A stretch of DNA of 35,626 nt from Rossellomorea aquimaris (GCF_000935355.1 NZ_JXZC01000017.1:1-35626); one strand, 5' to 3'. Shown: positions 15,951 through 27,181, counted from the stretch's first letter. The notes: generated by a model from the letters alone, not told the origin. Numbers and translations: made by a program.

Positions 15951-15979
15951 TATTCAACGAATTATTTAGATATTCCTTC
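15951..15979 (-). promoter_or_regulatory. Sigma-H promoter of spoVG
   Basis: On the minus strand GAAGGAATA (15971-15979) and GTTGAATA (15951-15958) are 12 bp apart, fitting the sigma-H consensus RNAGGAWWW-N11-12-RNNGAATWW. A nearly pure A/T block (about 15980-16020) lies directly upstream, where AbrB binds in B. subtilis. Confidence 0.8.
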
Positions 15980-16061
15980 TTAAATTGTAAAATTTTTTGA
16001 AAAGTTTTATTTTTTATATCATTTCATCTGTTTCATTTGAACTACACTTCCTTTTTGACAC

Positions 16062-16094
16062 AAAAAAACACCCGTGAATATTACTTCACGAGTG
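16062..16094 (-). terminator. Intrinsic terminator of purR–ridA
   Basis: CACTCGTGAA / TTCACGGGTG stem, then TTTTTTT on the minus strand. The left arm lies inside the last codons of ridA. Confidence 0.8.
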
Positions 16095-16455
16095 CGATTA
16101 CTTCGATCTCAACTAAGGCATCTTTAGGTAAGCGGGCTACCTCTACACAAGAACGAGCCGGCTTGTGGTTACTAAAATATTCCCCATATACTTCATTAAT
16201 CGTACCAAAGTCATTCATATCCTTAATAAATACAGTGGCTTTTACCACTGTTTCCAATGACGCTCCGGCTTCTGATAATACGGCTTGAAGATTACGGAAC
16301 ACCTGATGCGTTTGTTCCGCTACATCCCCTTCCACCATAGTACCTTCTGCCGTCAGAGGGATTTGACCTGAACTATAAAATAAATTATTTACGACAATCC
16401 CCTGAGAATATGGGCCAATTGCAGCTGGTGCTTGCTTAGTAGAAACTACACGCAT
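16081..16455 (-). CDS. ridA: RidA-family enamine/imine deaminase (YabJ)
   Basis: A 124-residue member of the YjgF/YER057c/UK114 family. These trimeric proteins hydrolyse reactive 2-aminoacrylate and other enamines made by PLP enzymes. Family hallmarks are [13 protein letters not shown], the conserved Arg in [21 protein letters not shown], and the full family length. In B. subtilis yabJ is cotranscribed with purR and was linked to purine gene regulation, and the 15-bp gap here agrees. ATG is preceded by GGGGAGG. Confidence 0.97.
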   Translation of the reverse strand: MRVVSTKQAPAAIGPYSQGIVVNNLFYSSGQIPLTAEGTMVEGDVAEQTHQVFRNLQAVLSEAGASLETVVKATVFIKDMNDFGTINEVYGEYFSNHKPARSCVEVARLPKDALVEIEVIALVK

Positions 16456-16470
16456 ATTAAACGCCTCCCC

Positions 16471-17307
16471 TTATGGTAGAAATGTTAAATTTGATTGAAA
16501 ATAATTTCCTTCCGTCAATGAAATCTGTTTATCTATTTCATTCACATCAGACAATTTTAACAATGAAACATAATCATCCACTAGTCGACCATCGATACTA
16601 TTGGATTCAACTAAAACCCCTATTCCCGATAACGTAGCCGAGAACTCTTCCAGTAAGTTCTTCATACCGTTGATGGTTCCCCCTGCCTTCATGAAATCAT
16701 CGACAACCAATACTTTAGACCCTTCCTTCAAACTTCTCTTGGAAAGAACCATGGATTGGATTCTCTTCGATGAGCCGGAGACATAATTAATGCTCACAGT
16801 CGATCCCTCTGTTACACGACTATCCCGTCTAACGATGACCACAGGAACATTTAAGTATGAGGCAATTGCATTTGCAATCGGTATCCCTTTTGTCGCTACT
16901 GTCATGATGACATCAATATCTTTCTCAGCAAAAGCGGACGCCAGTAATTTCCCTACACTTTTCATGAGCTGAGGGTTACCCAGCAGGTCAGTCATGTAAA
17001 GATATCCGCCTGGCAATAAACGATCTGAGCTTTCCAGATGAACACAAAGCTCATTTATCATTTCTTTCGCTTCCTGACTGTTTACCTTTGGAACATACTT
17101 CACTCCCCCGGCTGCCCCGGGAACTGTTTGAACCGTCCCCACACCCCGTCCTTCAAATGTTTCCTTTACAATCGTCAAGTCCTCACTGATGGAAGACTTT
17201 GCAGAACCGTACCGTTCAGAGAAAAAAGTTAAAGGAACAAGTTGGTGGGGGCGTTCTAATAAATAATGCGTCATATCAATTAATCGTTCACTACGCTTAA
17301 ACTTCAC
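16471..17307 (-). CDS. purR: Purine operon repressor PurR
   Basis: A 278-residue PurR with an N-terminal winged-helix domain (about 1-72, FKRSERLIDMTHYLLERPHQLVPLTFFSERYGSAKSSISEDL) and a phosphoribosyltransferase-like domain with the PRPP loop VLVVDDFMKAGGTINGM. It represses purine genes and PRPP relieves repression. The start is GTG at 17307, 8 nt from AGGAGG and matching the B. subtilis MKFRRS start; a TTG one codon upstream would be too close. Two PurBox-like sequences lie upstream, suggesting autoregulation. Confidence 0.97.
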   Translation of the reverse strand: MKFKRSERLIDMTHYLLERPHQLVPLTFFSERYGSAKSSISEDLTIVKETFEGRGVGTVQTVPGAAGGVKYVPKVNSQEAKEMINELCVHLESSDRLLPGGYLYMTDLLGNPQLMKSVGKLLASAFAEKDIDVIMTVATKGIPIANAIASYLNVPVVIVRRDSRVTEGSTVSINYVSGSSKRIQSMVLSKRSLKEGSKVLVVDDFMKAGGTINGMKNLLEEFSATLSGIGVLVESNSIDGRLVDDYVSLLKLSDVNEIDKQISLTEGNYFQSNLTFLP

Positions 17308-17321
17308 CAAAGAAACCTCCT

Positions 17322-17366
17322 AAATCCGAATATTATAATGTAAATATATCATTAATATACGGATTT
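17322..17366. promoter_or_regulatory. PurBox pair in front of purR
   Basis: AAATCCGAATATT on the plus strand (17322-17334) and AAATCCGTATATT on the minus strand (17354-17366) face each other over a 19-bp A/T-rich spacer containing a minus-strand TATAAT. Each fits the PurBox pattern AWWWCCGAACWWT with one or two mismatches. Confidence 0.6.
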
Positions 17367-17378
17367 CGGCAAGAGCTC

Positions 17379-18233
17379 TTAATCTCCCAGCATCCGCACC
17401 GCGAACACTTGATCACAAAAACCTCTTAAACCATTATAGATTCGATGAAGTCTTGATTCATATTGCACTAATCCATATACCGTTGGGCCACTTCCGCTCA
17501 TTAGAACAGCATCGGCACCAAAACGCTCCATTTGGTCTTTTATTTGGGCCACTTCGGGGTGCATATCCAATGTGACCGATTCAAGTACATTCCCAAGATT
17601 GGAGCATATATCATGATAACTTCCATGTTCTAAAGCTGAAACCATGGCGCTTGTATTCGGGTGTGTGATGTTTTTCAGGTCCAAATTTTTATAAACATCT
17701 GCCGTTGAAACTCCTATTGTTGGTTTCGCTAAAATAACCCAACAATTAGGTGGAGCAGGTAGATGTTTGATTTTTTCACCTCTGCCTGATGCTAAAGCAG
17801 TCCCCCCATATACACAGAAAGATACATCTGAACCAATTTCGGAACCAAGCTCTGCCAGCTCGTCCATACTGAGACCTAGATCCCATAATCGATTTAACCC
17901 TTTTAAAGTTGCTGCTGCGTCACTGCTCCCGCCTGCTAATCCTGCTGCTACAGGTATGACTTTATCAATGGAGATGGCTACCCCTTTTTTGATATTCAAC
18001 CTCGTCTTTAAAAGCTGTGCAGCCTGATAGGCAAGATTTCTTCCATCGTCCGGTACAAATCGATTATGCGAGAGAATCTTAATCGTGTCATCGGAAAGAT
18101 TCGTAAGCTCAATTCTATCTGCTAAATCAATTGTAGTCATAACCATCTCAACTTCATGGTAACCATCTGAACGTTTATGTAAAACATCAAGTGATAGGTT
18201 AATTTTTGCCGGCGCCTTCACTAATAACCTCAT
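17379..18233 (-). CDS. ispE: 4-diphosphocytidyl-2-C-methyl-D-erythritol kinase
   Basis: A 284-residue GHMP-family kinase of the MEP (non-mevalonate) isoprenoid pathway; it phosphorylates CDP-methylerythritol. Visible features are the N-terminal [29 protein letters not shown], the ATP-binding [24 protein letters not shown] and the C-terminal [16 protein letters not shown] is preceded by AAGGTGA. It sits between sspF and purR with no obvious terminator before purR, so cotranscription is possible, although purR also has its own operator region. Confidence 0.97.
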   Translation of the reverse strand: MRLLVKAPAKINLSLDVLHKRSDGYHEVEMVMTTIDLADRIELTNLSDDTIKILSHNRFVPDDGRNLAYQAAQLLKTRLNIKKGVAISIDKVIPVAAGLAGGSSDAAATLKGLNRLWDLGLSMDELAELGSEIGSDVSFCVYGGTALASGRGEKIKHLPAPPNCWVILAKPTIGVSTADVYKNLDLKNITHPNTSAMVSALEHGSYHDICSNLGNVLESVTLDMHPEVAQIKDQMERFGADAVLMSGSGPTVYGLVQYESRLHRIYNGLRGFCDQVFAVRMLGD

Positions 18234-18378
18234 ATCATCACCTTCTTACCAATACTCTTTGTTATATTGTATCATACACTTATTATCGAGGGTGTTAACT
18301 TCTAAACATACTCATACAAGTATGTTATTTTATCATGTAAAGTACTGATAGGAAAGAATGACTTGCCAATATTAAACA

Positions 18379-18417
18379 AGGGCCACCTGAAAAGCACTAT
18401 ACTTTTTTGGCGGCCCT
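18379..18417 (-). terminator. Intrinsic terminator of sspF
   Basis: AGGGCCGCC / GGTGGCCCT 9-bp stem around a 21-nt loop, then TTGTTTAAT on the minus strand. The remaining gap between sspF and ispE (about 231 bp) shows no gene. Confidence 0.6.
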
Positions 18418-18464
18418 CTTTATATGGTACTGATAAAAGATGTAATTCTATTGTGTAAAAAGAG

Positions 18465-18647
18465 TTAGCGAGTACGATCTCCAGATAATTGCTGACTTGC
18501 ACGTTCAACTGCACGCTTCACCATATTACCTGCATCCCGTGACGTAATTCCGCCCCATCCATCCTTCTGAACAACCTCGTAGAATCCCAATTCCTGAGCG
18601 ATTTCTTCTTTTAATTGATCAGACATGATTCCTCTTCTTCTACTCAT
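18465..18647 (-). CDS. sspF: Small acid-soluble spore protein SspF (alpha/beta type)
   Basis: A 60-residue DNA-binding spore protein. The family core is [19 protein letters not shown] and [23 protein letters not shown]. Such proteins coat forespore DNA and protect it from UV and heat; SspF is the minor form, divergent from SspA/B. TAAGGAGG lies 7 nt before the ATG. A sigma-G promoter with a perfect -10 element is just upstream, as expected for a forespore gene. The next gene upstream is veg, isolated by its terminator. Confidence 0.96.
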   Translation of the reverse strand: MSRRRGIMSDQLKEEIAQELGFYEVVQKDGWGGITSRDAGNMVKRAVERASQQLSGDRTR

Positions 18648-18677
18648 AGCCTACCTCCTTAAGATGTACCACAGGTT

Positions 18678-18708
18678 TAGTATGTGTTCAAAAGGACAAA
18701 ACATAACA
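18678..18708 (-). promoter_or_regulatory. Sigma-G promoter of sspF
   Basis: On the minus strand the perfect -10 CATACTA (18678-18684) follows a weaker -35 TGTTAT (18703-18708) by 18 bp. Location is 30 bp upstream of the sspF start. Confidence 0.7.
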
Positions 18709-18756
18709 AAAGGGGGGAAAACGCTCTCTATGTAAATCATGAAAATCAGACAAATA

Positions 18757-18790
18757 AAAAAGCAGCAAACGATTGTCTACTGCTGGCTAA
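18757..18790 (-). terminator. Intrinsic terminator of veg
   Basis: CAGCAG / CTGCT arms around the veg stop codon, then TTTTTTATTTG on the minus strand. The stem starts inside the last codons of veg. Confidence 0.6.
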
Positions 18791-19046
18791 AGATGATATT
18801 TCCTGTTGCTTCATCATAAAATGTTAATTGAACTGTCTCAGTGAGAACATCTGCATAGCTGTAAGAAACTCGTTCGAACGCATTCTCTTCTTGATCCAGT
18901 TGAACAACGAATACAGAAGGATACGTTTCGGCTAGAACACCTGAACGCTCAATTGTTTTTCGACGTCCACCGTTTGCTTTAAGCATTAAACGTTTCCCTA
19001 GATTAGAATCAAGGGATCTTTTAATGTCGGCTAATGTTTTTGGCAT
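18777..19046 (-). CDS. veg: Veg protein
   Basis: An 89-residue protein ([64 protein letters not shown]). Veg is widespread in Firmicutes; in B. subtilis it stimulates biofilm matrix genes through the SinR/SlrR circuit. The fold is SH3-like in appearance ([14 protein letters not shown] then VFVVQL), but I do not claim a ligand. A strong sigma-A promoter with an A/T-rich upstream element precedes it, matching the well-known high expression of veg. Confidence 0.96.
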   Translation of the reverse strand: MPKTLADIKRSLDSNLGKRLMLKANGGRRKTIERSGVLAETYPSVFVVQLDQEENAFERVSYSYADVLTETVQLTFYDEATGNIIFSQQ

Positions 19047-19070
19047 TTCGCTTCCACCTCACTATAATCA

Positions 19071-19099
19071 AATATAACACATTATGTAATTTTAGTCAA
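19071..19099 (-). promoter_or_regulatory. Strong sigma-A promoter of veg
   Basis: On the minus strand TTGACT (19094-19099) and TATATT (19071-19076) are 17 bp apart. The 30 bp upstream are almost pure A/T, resembling an UP element. Confidence 0.8.
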
Positions 19100-19216
19100 A
19101 TAAATTTATTATTTTAACAAGAATTACGAACACCTGTCAATATATTTTATTCAACAAAAAGTACGTTTTTTCTACACACCTAACATTCCCCAGACATTGA
19201 GAAATTATGTAAACAA

Positions 19217-19340
19217 TAAAAGCGGAGGGGCTTTGCCCAGAGGCGACAAGCATAAGACGAGCATGCCGGAAAGGCGCCCTTTGCCTTTTTGGCATGCTTG
19301 ACTTATGACCTCGAGCCTCTAAGCCCCGGAGCTGGACATC
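19217..19340. repeat. Imperfect-palindrome intergenic repeat, copy B1
   Basis: Same family as A1-A3, about 4 kb away between veg and yabG. The outer arm is GGGGCTT/AAGCCCC, the middle arm AGAGGC/GCCTCT, and the distal arm AGCATGCC/GGCATGCT, differing again from A1-A3 but still pairing. Ends in GGAGCTGGACATC. Confidence 0.9.
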
Positions 19341-19343
19341 ATA

Positions 19344-19380
19344 GAAAAGCGGAGGAACTTTGCCCAGAGGCGACAAGATA
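19344..19380. repeat. Truncated 5' copy of the repeat (B2)
   Basis: Begins 127 bp after B1 (GAAAAGCGGAGG, CCCAGAGGCGACAAG) and breaks off right after CGACAAG. Only the left 35 bp remain, as in the A array where the last unit is also a left-end fragment. Confidence 0.8.
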
Positions 19381-19426
19381 AACTCCCTAAAAAACCCACC
19401 TTACCAATATATACATCTAAACACCA

Positions 19427-19467
19427 AATAGACCTTACAATTCACGCAGTAAATTGTAAGGTCTATT
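19427..19467. terminator. Intrinsic terminator of yabG
   Basis: Perfect 16-bp arms AATAGACCTTACAATT (19427-19442) and AATTGTAAGGTCTATT (19452-19467) with a 9-nt loop. The tail on the minus strand is only moderately T-rich (TGGTGTTTAG). Confidence 0.7.
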
Positions 19468-19487
19468 GGATTTTTGTCGAACATTCC

Positions 19488-20366
19488 CTATTCTTCTTCA
19501 GTTATTTTATATGGCATCCCCGTACGAAGGACACCCTTCGTCTCGATTCCGCCAAGCCCTTTGTCCCCTGTTAACGTGTTACGGATGACGTCCCACACAT
19601 TAACCGAGTCCTTAAACCCCGTAAAACAAATCTTAGCCACGATATACACTGGATCCAATGCATGAATATTAACTCTGGATGGAGAACTGGCAAAGTTGGC
19701 TCCAGCATGAATGAGTGATTCAAAGTGGGATTGACAAGCACCTGCAAAGATCACCAGCTGGTCCAAGTGAGGAGATTTGCTCCGTGCCTCTCTCACTGCC
19801 TGAACAAAATACTTAGAATGTCGATATGCGTTAATATCAGCTTTGGTCCCTTTAGCTTTTGAATAGGCATCGTGACCCGTCAATACAATAATATTCGGTC
19901 TATATTTATCGATAAGTGGCCCAATTTGTTCAGGCATCTCAGTCTCACTACAGTGAACACCTTTTACTGGAACACCAATTTTTTCATAAAGATCTAAACA
20001 CTTTCTTAAATAGCTGGGATCTCCATCAAGATGAAGAACTTTCCCTGGAACTTGGAAATAGTTATAATCGTCTCGATAAGCATTTGTTACTCTATACTCC
20101 TGCTTATACTTGAGAAGCTCTATATCCTGGTGGAACAGATCAAGAGATTGTTCCTCCTTTGAACGAAACTCCTGTGTAATACGATCCTGCTCTCTAGGGT
20201 CCATCTTCTTCAAATCATGAAAAGGAGCATCCGCTATTAATCGAAAATCTTCACCATACAGCACCGCCGTTTTTTGACCATCTATCATGCGGATATCTAT
20301 CACTCGGAATAAAATATCACATTGATATGAAAGACGACCTACGACATCATTGATTTCGATATTCAC
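19488..20366 (-). CDS. yabG: Sporulation-specific protease YabG
   Basis: A 292-residue protease that processes spore coat proteins in the mother cell. Conserved blocks are KVLHLDGDPSYLRKCLDLYEKIGVPVKGVHC, IIVLTGHDAYSK, YRHSKYFVQAV and QLVIFAGACQSHFESLIHAGANFASSPSRVNIHALDPVYI, which include the candidate catalytic His and Cys. GTG at 20366 is chosen as start: GGGAG is 8 nt upstream and the resulting start aligns with B. subtilis YabG, whereas the ATG at 20381 has that site inside its own codons. The 247 bp upstream to ksgA hold the ksgA terminator and no gene; I did not find a convincing sigma-K promoter. Confidence 0.95.
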   Translation of the reverse strand: MNIEINDVVGRLSYQCDILFRVIDIRMIDGQKTAVLYGEDFRLIADAPFHDLKKMDPREQDRITQEFRSKEEQSLDLFHQDIELLKYKQEYRVTNAYRDDYNYFQVPGKVLHLDGDPSYLRKCLDLYEKIGVPVKGVHCSETEMPEQIGPLIDKYRPNIIVLTGHDAYSKAKGTKADINAYRHSKYFVQAVREARSKSPHLDQLVIFAGACQSHFESLIHAGANFASSPSRVNIHALDPVYIVAKICFTGFKDSVNVWDVIRNTLTGDKGLGGIETKGVLRTGMPYKITEEE

Positions 20367-20562
20367 ATCCGTCACTCCCATGGGCTAAACATTCGTTGAT
20401 AAATCAAAAAAAGGAAATAAATAAGCCGAGGAGAATCAACGTTTGTCTTATCCCTCTCAACACGTTCCTTATCATCAATTAAGTAAATATTCCCTGTGAT
20501 AACCTATGCAACCTTCTACTGTTCGGTGTCAATAAAATGGGTGTCCCTTGCGGAGTACACGG

Positions 20563-20602
20563 GAACAAAAAAATGGCTAAACGCACTTACACGTTTAGCC
20601 AT
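20563..20602 (-). terminator. Intrinsic terminator of rnmV–ksgA
   Basis: Perfect 11-bp stem ATGGCTAAACG / CGTTTAGCCAT with 8-nt loop, followed by seven T on the minus strand. Confidence 0.9.
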
Positions 20603-20613
20603 CTATCCAAGCT

Positions 20614-22045
<1,432 letters not shown>

Positions 22046-22137
22046 AATTCCTCCAAAAAAATTGAAACATTTCTGCTTTCATTTTCGTCTAATCATTGAA
22101 GACCTAAAGCTATTATAACGGTTTTCACCGATAAATA

Positions 22138-22163
22138 AAAAAAGCAGGAGAACACCCCTGCTC
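22138..22163 (-). terminator. Intrinsic terminator of yabE
   Basis: GAGCAGGGGTGTTCTCCTGC hairpin followed by seven T on the minus strand, directly past the yabE stop. Confidence 0.85.
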
Positions 22164-23396
22164 TTAGTTTAATATTTTAACTTTTATTGTTTTTCTTCCC
22201 CAGCGATAGGCGTCTGATTTAGACGGGAAGAATACGTCAATTTTATTCCCTTTAATTGCGCCACCTGTATCTGCAGCTACGGCATACCCATAGCCTTCTA
22301 CGTATACCTTTGTTCCTAAAGGAATGACAGAAGGGTCTACTGCAATCACTTTAACGTTCGGATTTGATTTTAAGTTGATTCCTGTAGCTGTATACCCAGA
22401 GCATCCGTTACATGATGCTGTATAAGCTGTAGAACTCACATAAAATTCTCTTCCTCCACTTGGGGCGGCTGAAGCTGAGGCAGATGAATTAGAAGATGAA
22501 CTTCCACGTGAAACTTGAGCCACTAAAACCTTGGTTCCGACATTAATGATCTTATCCTGGCTTTCTTTCACTACCTTTTCACTAACTAATTTTCTGGAAA
22601 CCTCTTTGCCGTTTTCTTTCACAACTTCAAATTTCTTTTCGATCAAGCCGTTTTTACCTTCTTGAACGACCTTCTCTTTTCCTTTTGAAAGATCGGAATC
22701 CTTTTTGGAAATAACGGTGAAATCCTTTGTCTCTTCCACTACATCGGTGACTTTTTCAACTCGAACGACATTTACGACATCATTTGCTTTAACAACTTTG
22801 TCTAAACTTGGTTCAACACGGTCTGAATCTTTTAGTGTAATTCCTTGTTGCTTTAAAAAGTCAGCGACCGTAGTCGAAGTAGACCATACCTTCTGTTCTT
22901 TTCCACCGTTCACTAGCTTAAGTGAAAATGCGGTATCAATCTTGACATTCATATTCCCTGTTACTTTTTCTGATAAGCCGGGTTTGACCTTATCATGCTC
23001 CCCTACTTTAATTTCATTTTCAGAGAGTAATTCTTTTACTGTATCAGCAGTCGTCCAGACTTTTTTCGTCTGATCCCCTACTACTACTTCTACCTGTTTT
23101 GCCGGTTCCCAAACAATGTTCATGTTATTTGAGACCTTCGTATTCCCCGAGGGGTACAAATAGTCTTCTGAGCGGGTTGAAATCTCTAATTCTTTTAATA
23201 TATCTTGAATAGTATTTGCATGCGTCCTAATCTCTTTTTGCTCGCCGTCTAGGGTCAATGCCACAGTGTTTTTAGATCCTTCATAAAAAAGAATTCCGAA
23301 TACAGCTGCAGATGTTACCAATGTTCCGATTGTAACAATCCATTTCCTTCGACTCAAAGACTTGGAAAACAGGCTTTTCATGGTTTTAAAGTTCAT
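22164..23396 (-). CDS. yabE: YabE: DUF348/G5/3D-domain cell-wall protein (resuscitation-factor-like)
   Basis: A 410-residue exported wall protein. Residues 1-18 are basic, 19-40 form a membrane/signal segment (WIVTIGTLVTSAAVFGILFY). Three DUF348 ubiquitin-like repeats follow (about 45-215, each with a VWTT/VWST-type strand), then a G5 domain (about 215-300), a Ser/Ala-rich linker (SRGSSSSNSSASASAAPSGG) and a C-terminal 3D domain (about 315-410) with the three Asp signature (AVDPSVIPLG, AADTGGAIKGNKIDVFF). It is related to Sps/Rpf-like muralytic proteins. A single gene with its own terminator. In B. subtilis it is controlled by an antisense RNA; I see no clear antisense promoter here. Confidence 0.93.
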   Translation of the reverse strand: MNFKTMKSLFSKSLSRRKWIVTIGTLVTSAAVFGILFYEGSKNTVALTLDGEQKEIRTHANTIQDILKELEISTRSEDYLYPSGNTKVSNNMNIVWEPAKQVEVVVGDQTKKVWTTADTVKELLSENEIKVGEHDKVKPGLSEKVTGNMNVKIDTAFSLKLVNGGKEQKVWSTSTTVADFLKQQGITLKDSDRVEPSLDKVVKANDVVNVVRVEKVTDVVEETKDFTVISKKDSDLSKGKEKVVQEGKNGLIEKKFEVVKENGKEVSRKLVSEKVVKESQDKIINVGTKVLVAQVSRGSSSSNSSASASAAPSGGREFYVSSTAYTASCNGCSGYTATGINLKSNPNVKVIAVDPSVIPLGTKVYVEGYGYAVAADTGGAIKGNKIDVFFPSKSDAYRWGRKTIKVKILN

Positions 23397-23647
23397 GAAA
23401 AACGCCTCCTTTTCTCGGAGTGATTATATAGAGTAATCCAGTGACTGTCAACCCTTACTTCTTTTAACTTAATCTAGCAAAATATTGAAACCCGGGGGAA
23501 CACAAAACATATTATCCACAAAAGAAGAGAAAAAGAAAAGAGAGAGTTATCGACATGATTATCCTATGAAAGCAGAAACCTATGTAGAACTTTTTGTTTT
23601 TACTTGCTATTAGGACAAGCTCCCTCAATTCTCGACAAAGAATATTG
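23397..23647. other. yabE–tatD intergenic region with DnaA-box-like sites
   Basis: A 251-bp gap. Plus-strand TTATCCACA (23512-23520) is a consensus DnaA box and TTATCGACA (23547-23555) a one-mismatch copy 35 bp on. Between them is a purine-rich A/G tract. No gene is seen. Confidence 0.5.
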
Positions 23648-24415
23648 TCAGTTTATGTTGAACAATTTTTTTGCATTTTCGGTTGTTATGTTCTCTACTT
23701 CTTTTAATGATACTTCTTTAAGCTCCGCAATCTGTTCTGCTACCAGCTTCACATATGCAGGTTCATTTCGCTTTCCTCTGTTCGGGTGAGGTGCTAAATA
23801 AGGACAGTCTGTTTCGATCAGAAGCTTTTCTAACGGAATTTCTTTAGCAACTTCTTTTGGCTTTTTCGCATTTTTAAAGGTTACGGGACCTCCCAGGGAA
23901 ATGTAGAAATTCATATCCACACATTCTTGAGCAATTTCAGGACTTCCGCTGAAGCAATGCATGATCCCTCCAACTTCCTCTGCTCCTTCTTCCCTAAGGA
24001 TATCCACTATATCTTGTGTGGCATCACGGTTGTGTATAATAATTGGGAGCTTTACCTTTTTAGCTAAGTGAATTTGTTTTCGAAACACTTCTTTTTGAAC
24101 ATCTTTCGGTGATTTATCCCAGTGATAATCGAGTCCCATCTCCCCTATTGCAACTACTTTAGGGTGACTTGAGAGCTCTTCGATCCAAGCTAAATCTTCA
24201 TCCTTCATATCAATTGCATCCACTGGGTGCCAACCGATGCTGGCATATAAAAATTCATATTGCTCAATGAGCTCCATCGCCCGGTTAATCGTAGGCCTAT
24301 CAAAGCCGACTACAACCATATTTTCAACTCCAGCTTCTCTTGCTCTTGAAATAACCTCCTCCAGATCTTCGTCAAATTGTTCAGCATTCAAATGAACATG
24401 TGTATCAAATAGCAT
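23648..24415 (-). CDS. yabD: TatD-family metal-dependent deoxyribonuclease (YabD)
   Basis: A 255-residue TatD-family TIM-barrel hydrolase. Metal ligands are visible in DTHVHLN (His6, His8), the Glu in VAIGEMGLDYH, His in LPIIIHNRDA, His in GGIMHCFSGS and Asp in LIETDCPYLAPHPNRGKRNEP. TatD proteins act as 3'-5' exonucleases or DNA-degradation enzymes. The ATG at 24415 with AAGGAG 8 nt upstream is chosen over a frame 17 residues longer. It is downstream of metG, the usual order, but the metG palindrome lies between them. Confidence 0.94.
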   Translation of the reverse strand: MLFDTHVHLNAEQFDEDLEEVISRAREAGVENMVVVGFDRPTINRAMELIEQYEFLYASIGWHPVDAIDMKDEDLAWIEELSSHPKVVAIGEMGLDYHWDKSPKDVQKEVFRKQIHLAKKVKLPIIIHNRDATQDIVDILREEGAEEVGGIMHCFSGSPEIAQECVDMNFYISLGGPVTFKNAKKPKEVAKEIPLEKLLIETDCPYLAPHPNRGKRNEPAYVKLVAEQIAELKEVSLKEVENITTENAKKLFNIN

Positions 24416-24684
24416 GTAAGACACTCCTTGTAATAAAGATAAGTTTAATATAAAAAAACATGACAAGCATCACATTCATGTAACATTAATATTACATATT
24501 ATGGGTTCTATGGATATTTTTTATTTATGTTGTTTCGTTCGCAGTTCTTTTTCATTCTATCTATTATAGTAACAGATCCAAAATAATCTGATTCTCACAC
24601 GATCATCGTTATATAAGAATAATAAGACATTAAAACTATCGCCTTAACTAATATATTCATTCAATTTATTCATTATATAAATAT
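24416..24684. other. AT-rich leader region of yabD
   Basis: About 270 bp of A/T-rich sequence between the yabD start and the parS palindrome. I see no ORF with a ribosome site and no convincing promoter pair. Confidence 0.5.
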
Positions 24685-24720
24685 AGTAAAGGGATGTTCC
24701 ACGTGGAACATCCCTTTACT
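24685..24720. terminator. 36-bp perfect palindrome, probable metG terminator
   Basis: Both 18-bp arms are exactly complementary (AGTAAAGGGATGTTCCAC and its reverse complement) with no spacer. On the minus strand it starts 14 bp after the metG stop and ends in TTTACTATATTTATA, a weak T-tail. The parS site occupies its centre. Confidence 0.65.
24695..24710. promoter_or_regulatory. parS: parS site (ParB/Spo0J binding)
   Basis: TGTTCCACGTGGAACA is a perfect 16-bp palindrome and matches the chromosomal parS pattern TGTTYCACGTGRAACA at every position. parS sites cluster around the replication origin, which fits the csfB–yabR synteny of this window. Confidence 0.88.
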
Positions 24721-24733
24721 TGTAAAATCATGA

Positions 24734-26767
<2,034 letters not shown>

Positions 26768-26823
26768 TTACGTACATCCATTATCTGCGCCTTACCTATC
26801 ATCTTAACCTCTTATCTCATCAA

Positions 26824-26852
26824 AATATACCTAAAATATAGGGTTTCTGCAA
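26824..26852 (-). promoter_or_regulatory. Putative sigma-A promoter of metG
   Basis: On the minus strand TTGCAG (26847-26852) and TATATT (26824-26829) are 17 bp apart, about 130 bp upstream of the metG start. Confidence 0.4.
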
Positions 26853-26876
26853 CTAAACAATGTTGAATATTGGTTA

Positions 26877-26944
26877 TGTCGAAACAAGTGTGGCTTTTTG
26901 TCTGATTTTGTCGAATGGATAGAAATCATAAAGATAATTCGACA
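26877..26944. promoter_or_regulatory. Cluster of three Spo0A-box 7-mers
   Basis: TGTCGAA on the plus strand at 26877-26883 and 26909-26915, and on the minus strand at 26938-26944. All match the Spo0A-box core exactly. Spacing is about 30 bp between centres. Confidence 0.5.
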
Positions 26945-27073
26945 TTTCTCTTCTTTATTACTTTCATTACAATAATATTCAATTGGTAATACATTTTTTT
27001 ACAACAAAGCGTAAAGCTTATTAAAACAGCACTTTTTAATCCATTTTTTCTTAAAAATTTACAGATATAATTA

Positions 27074-27102
27074 TTGACGATATTCCTATTCGTTGGTATG
27101 AT
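27074..27102 (+). promoter_or_regulatory. Consensus sigma-A promoter of abrB
   Basis: TTGACG (27074-27079) and TATGAT (27097-27102) are 17 bp apart. The predicted transcript starts near 27109, just upstream of the tandem Spo0A boxes. Confidence 0.8.
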
Positions 27103-27121
27103 AGAAACATCAAAAGAAATT

Positions 27122-27138
27122 TGTCGAATATTGACGAA
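27122..27138 (+). promoter_or_regulatory. Tandem Spo0A boxes repressing abrB
   Basis: TGTCGAA (27122-27128) and TGACGAA (27132-27138) lie 10 bp apart, about +13 to +30 of the promoter. This reproduces the arrangement at B. subtilis abrB where phosphorylated Spo0A represses. Confidence 0.85.
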
Positions 27139-27181
27139 CTAGATAGAGATATAAATATTTATTTTTGGAGGAGATTTTCAA

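Noticed and set aside
18302..18514. Minus-strand 70-residue ORF overlapping the end of sspF
   Set aside because: It overlaps sspF out of frame and runs through the sspF terminator; no ribosome site was seen.
19137..19376. Minus-strand 79-residue ORF over repeat copies B1 and B2
   Set aside because: Translation of the same repeat plus the veg upstream region; not a gene.
22500..22515. Second parS-like sequence (CACGTG core) inside yabE
   Set aside because: Three of 16 positions differ from the parS pattern at the outer bases, and the sequence is explained by coding.
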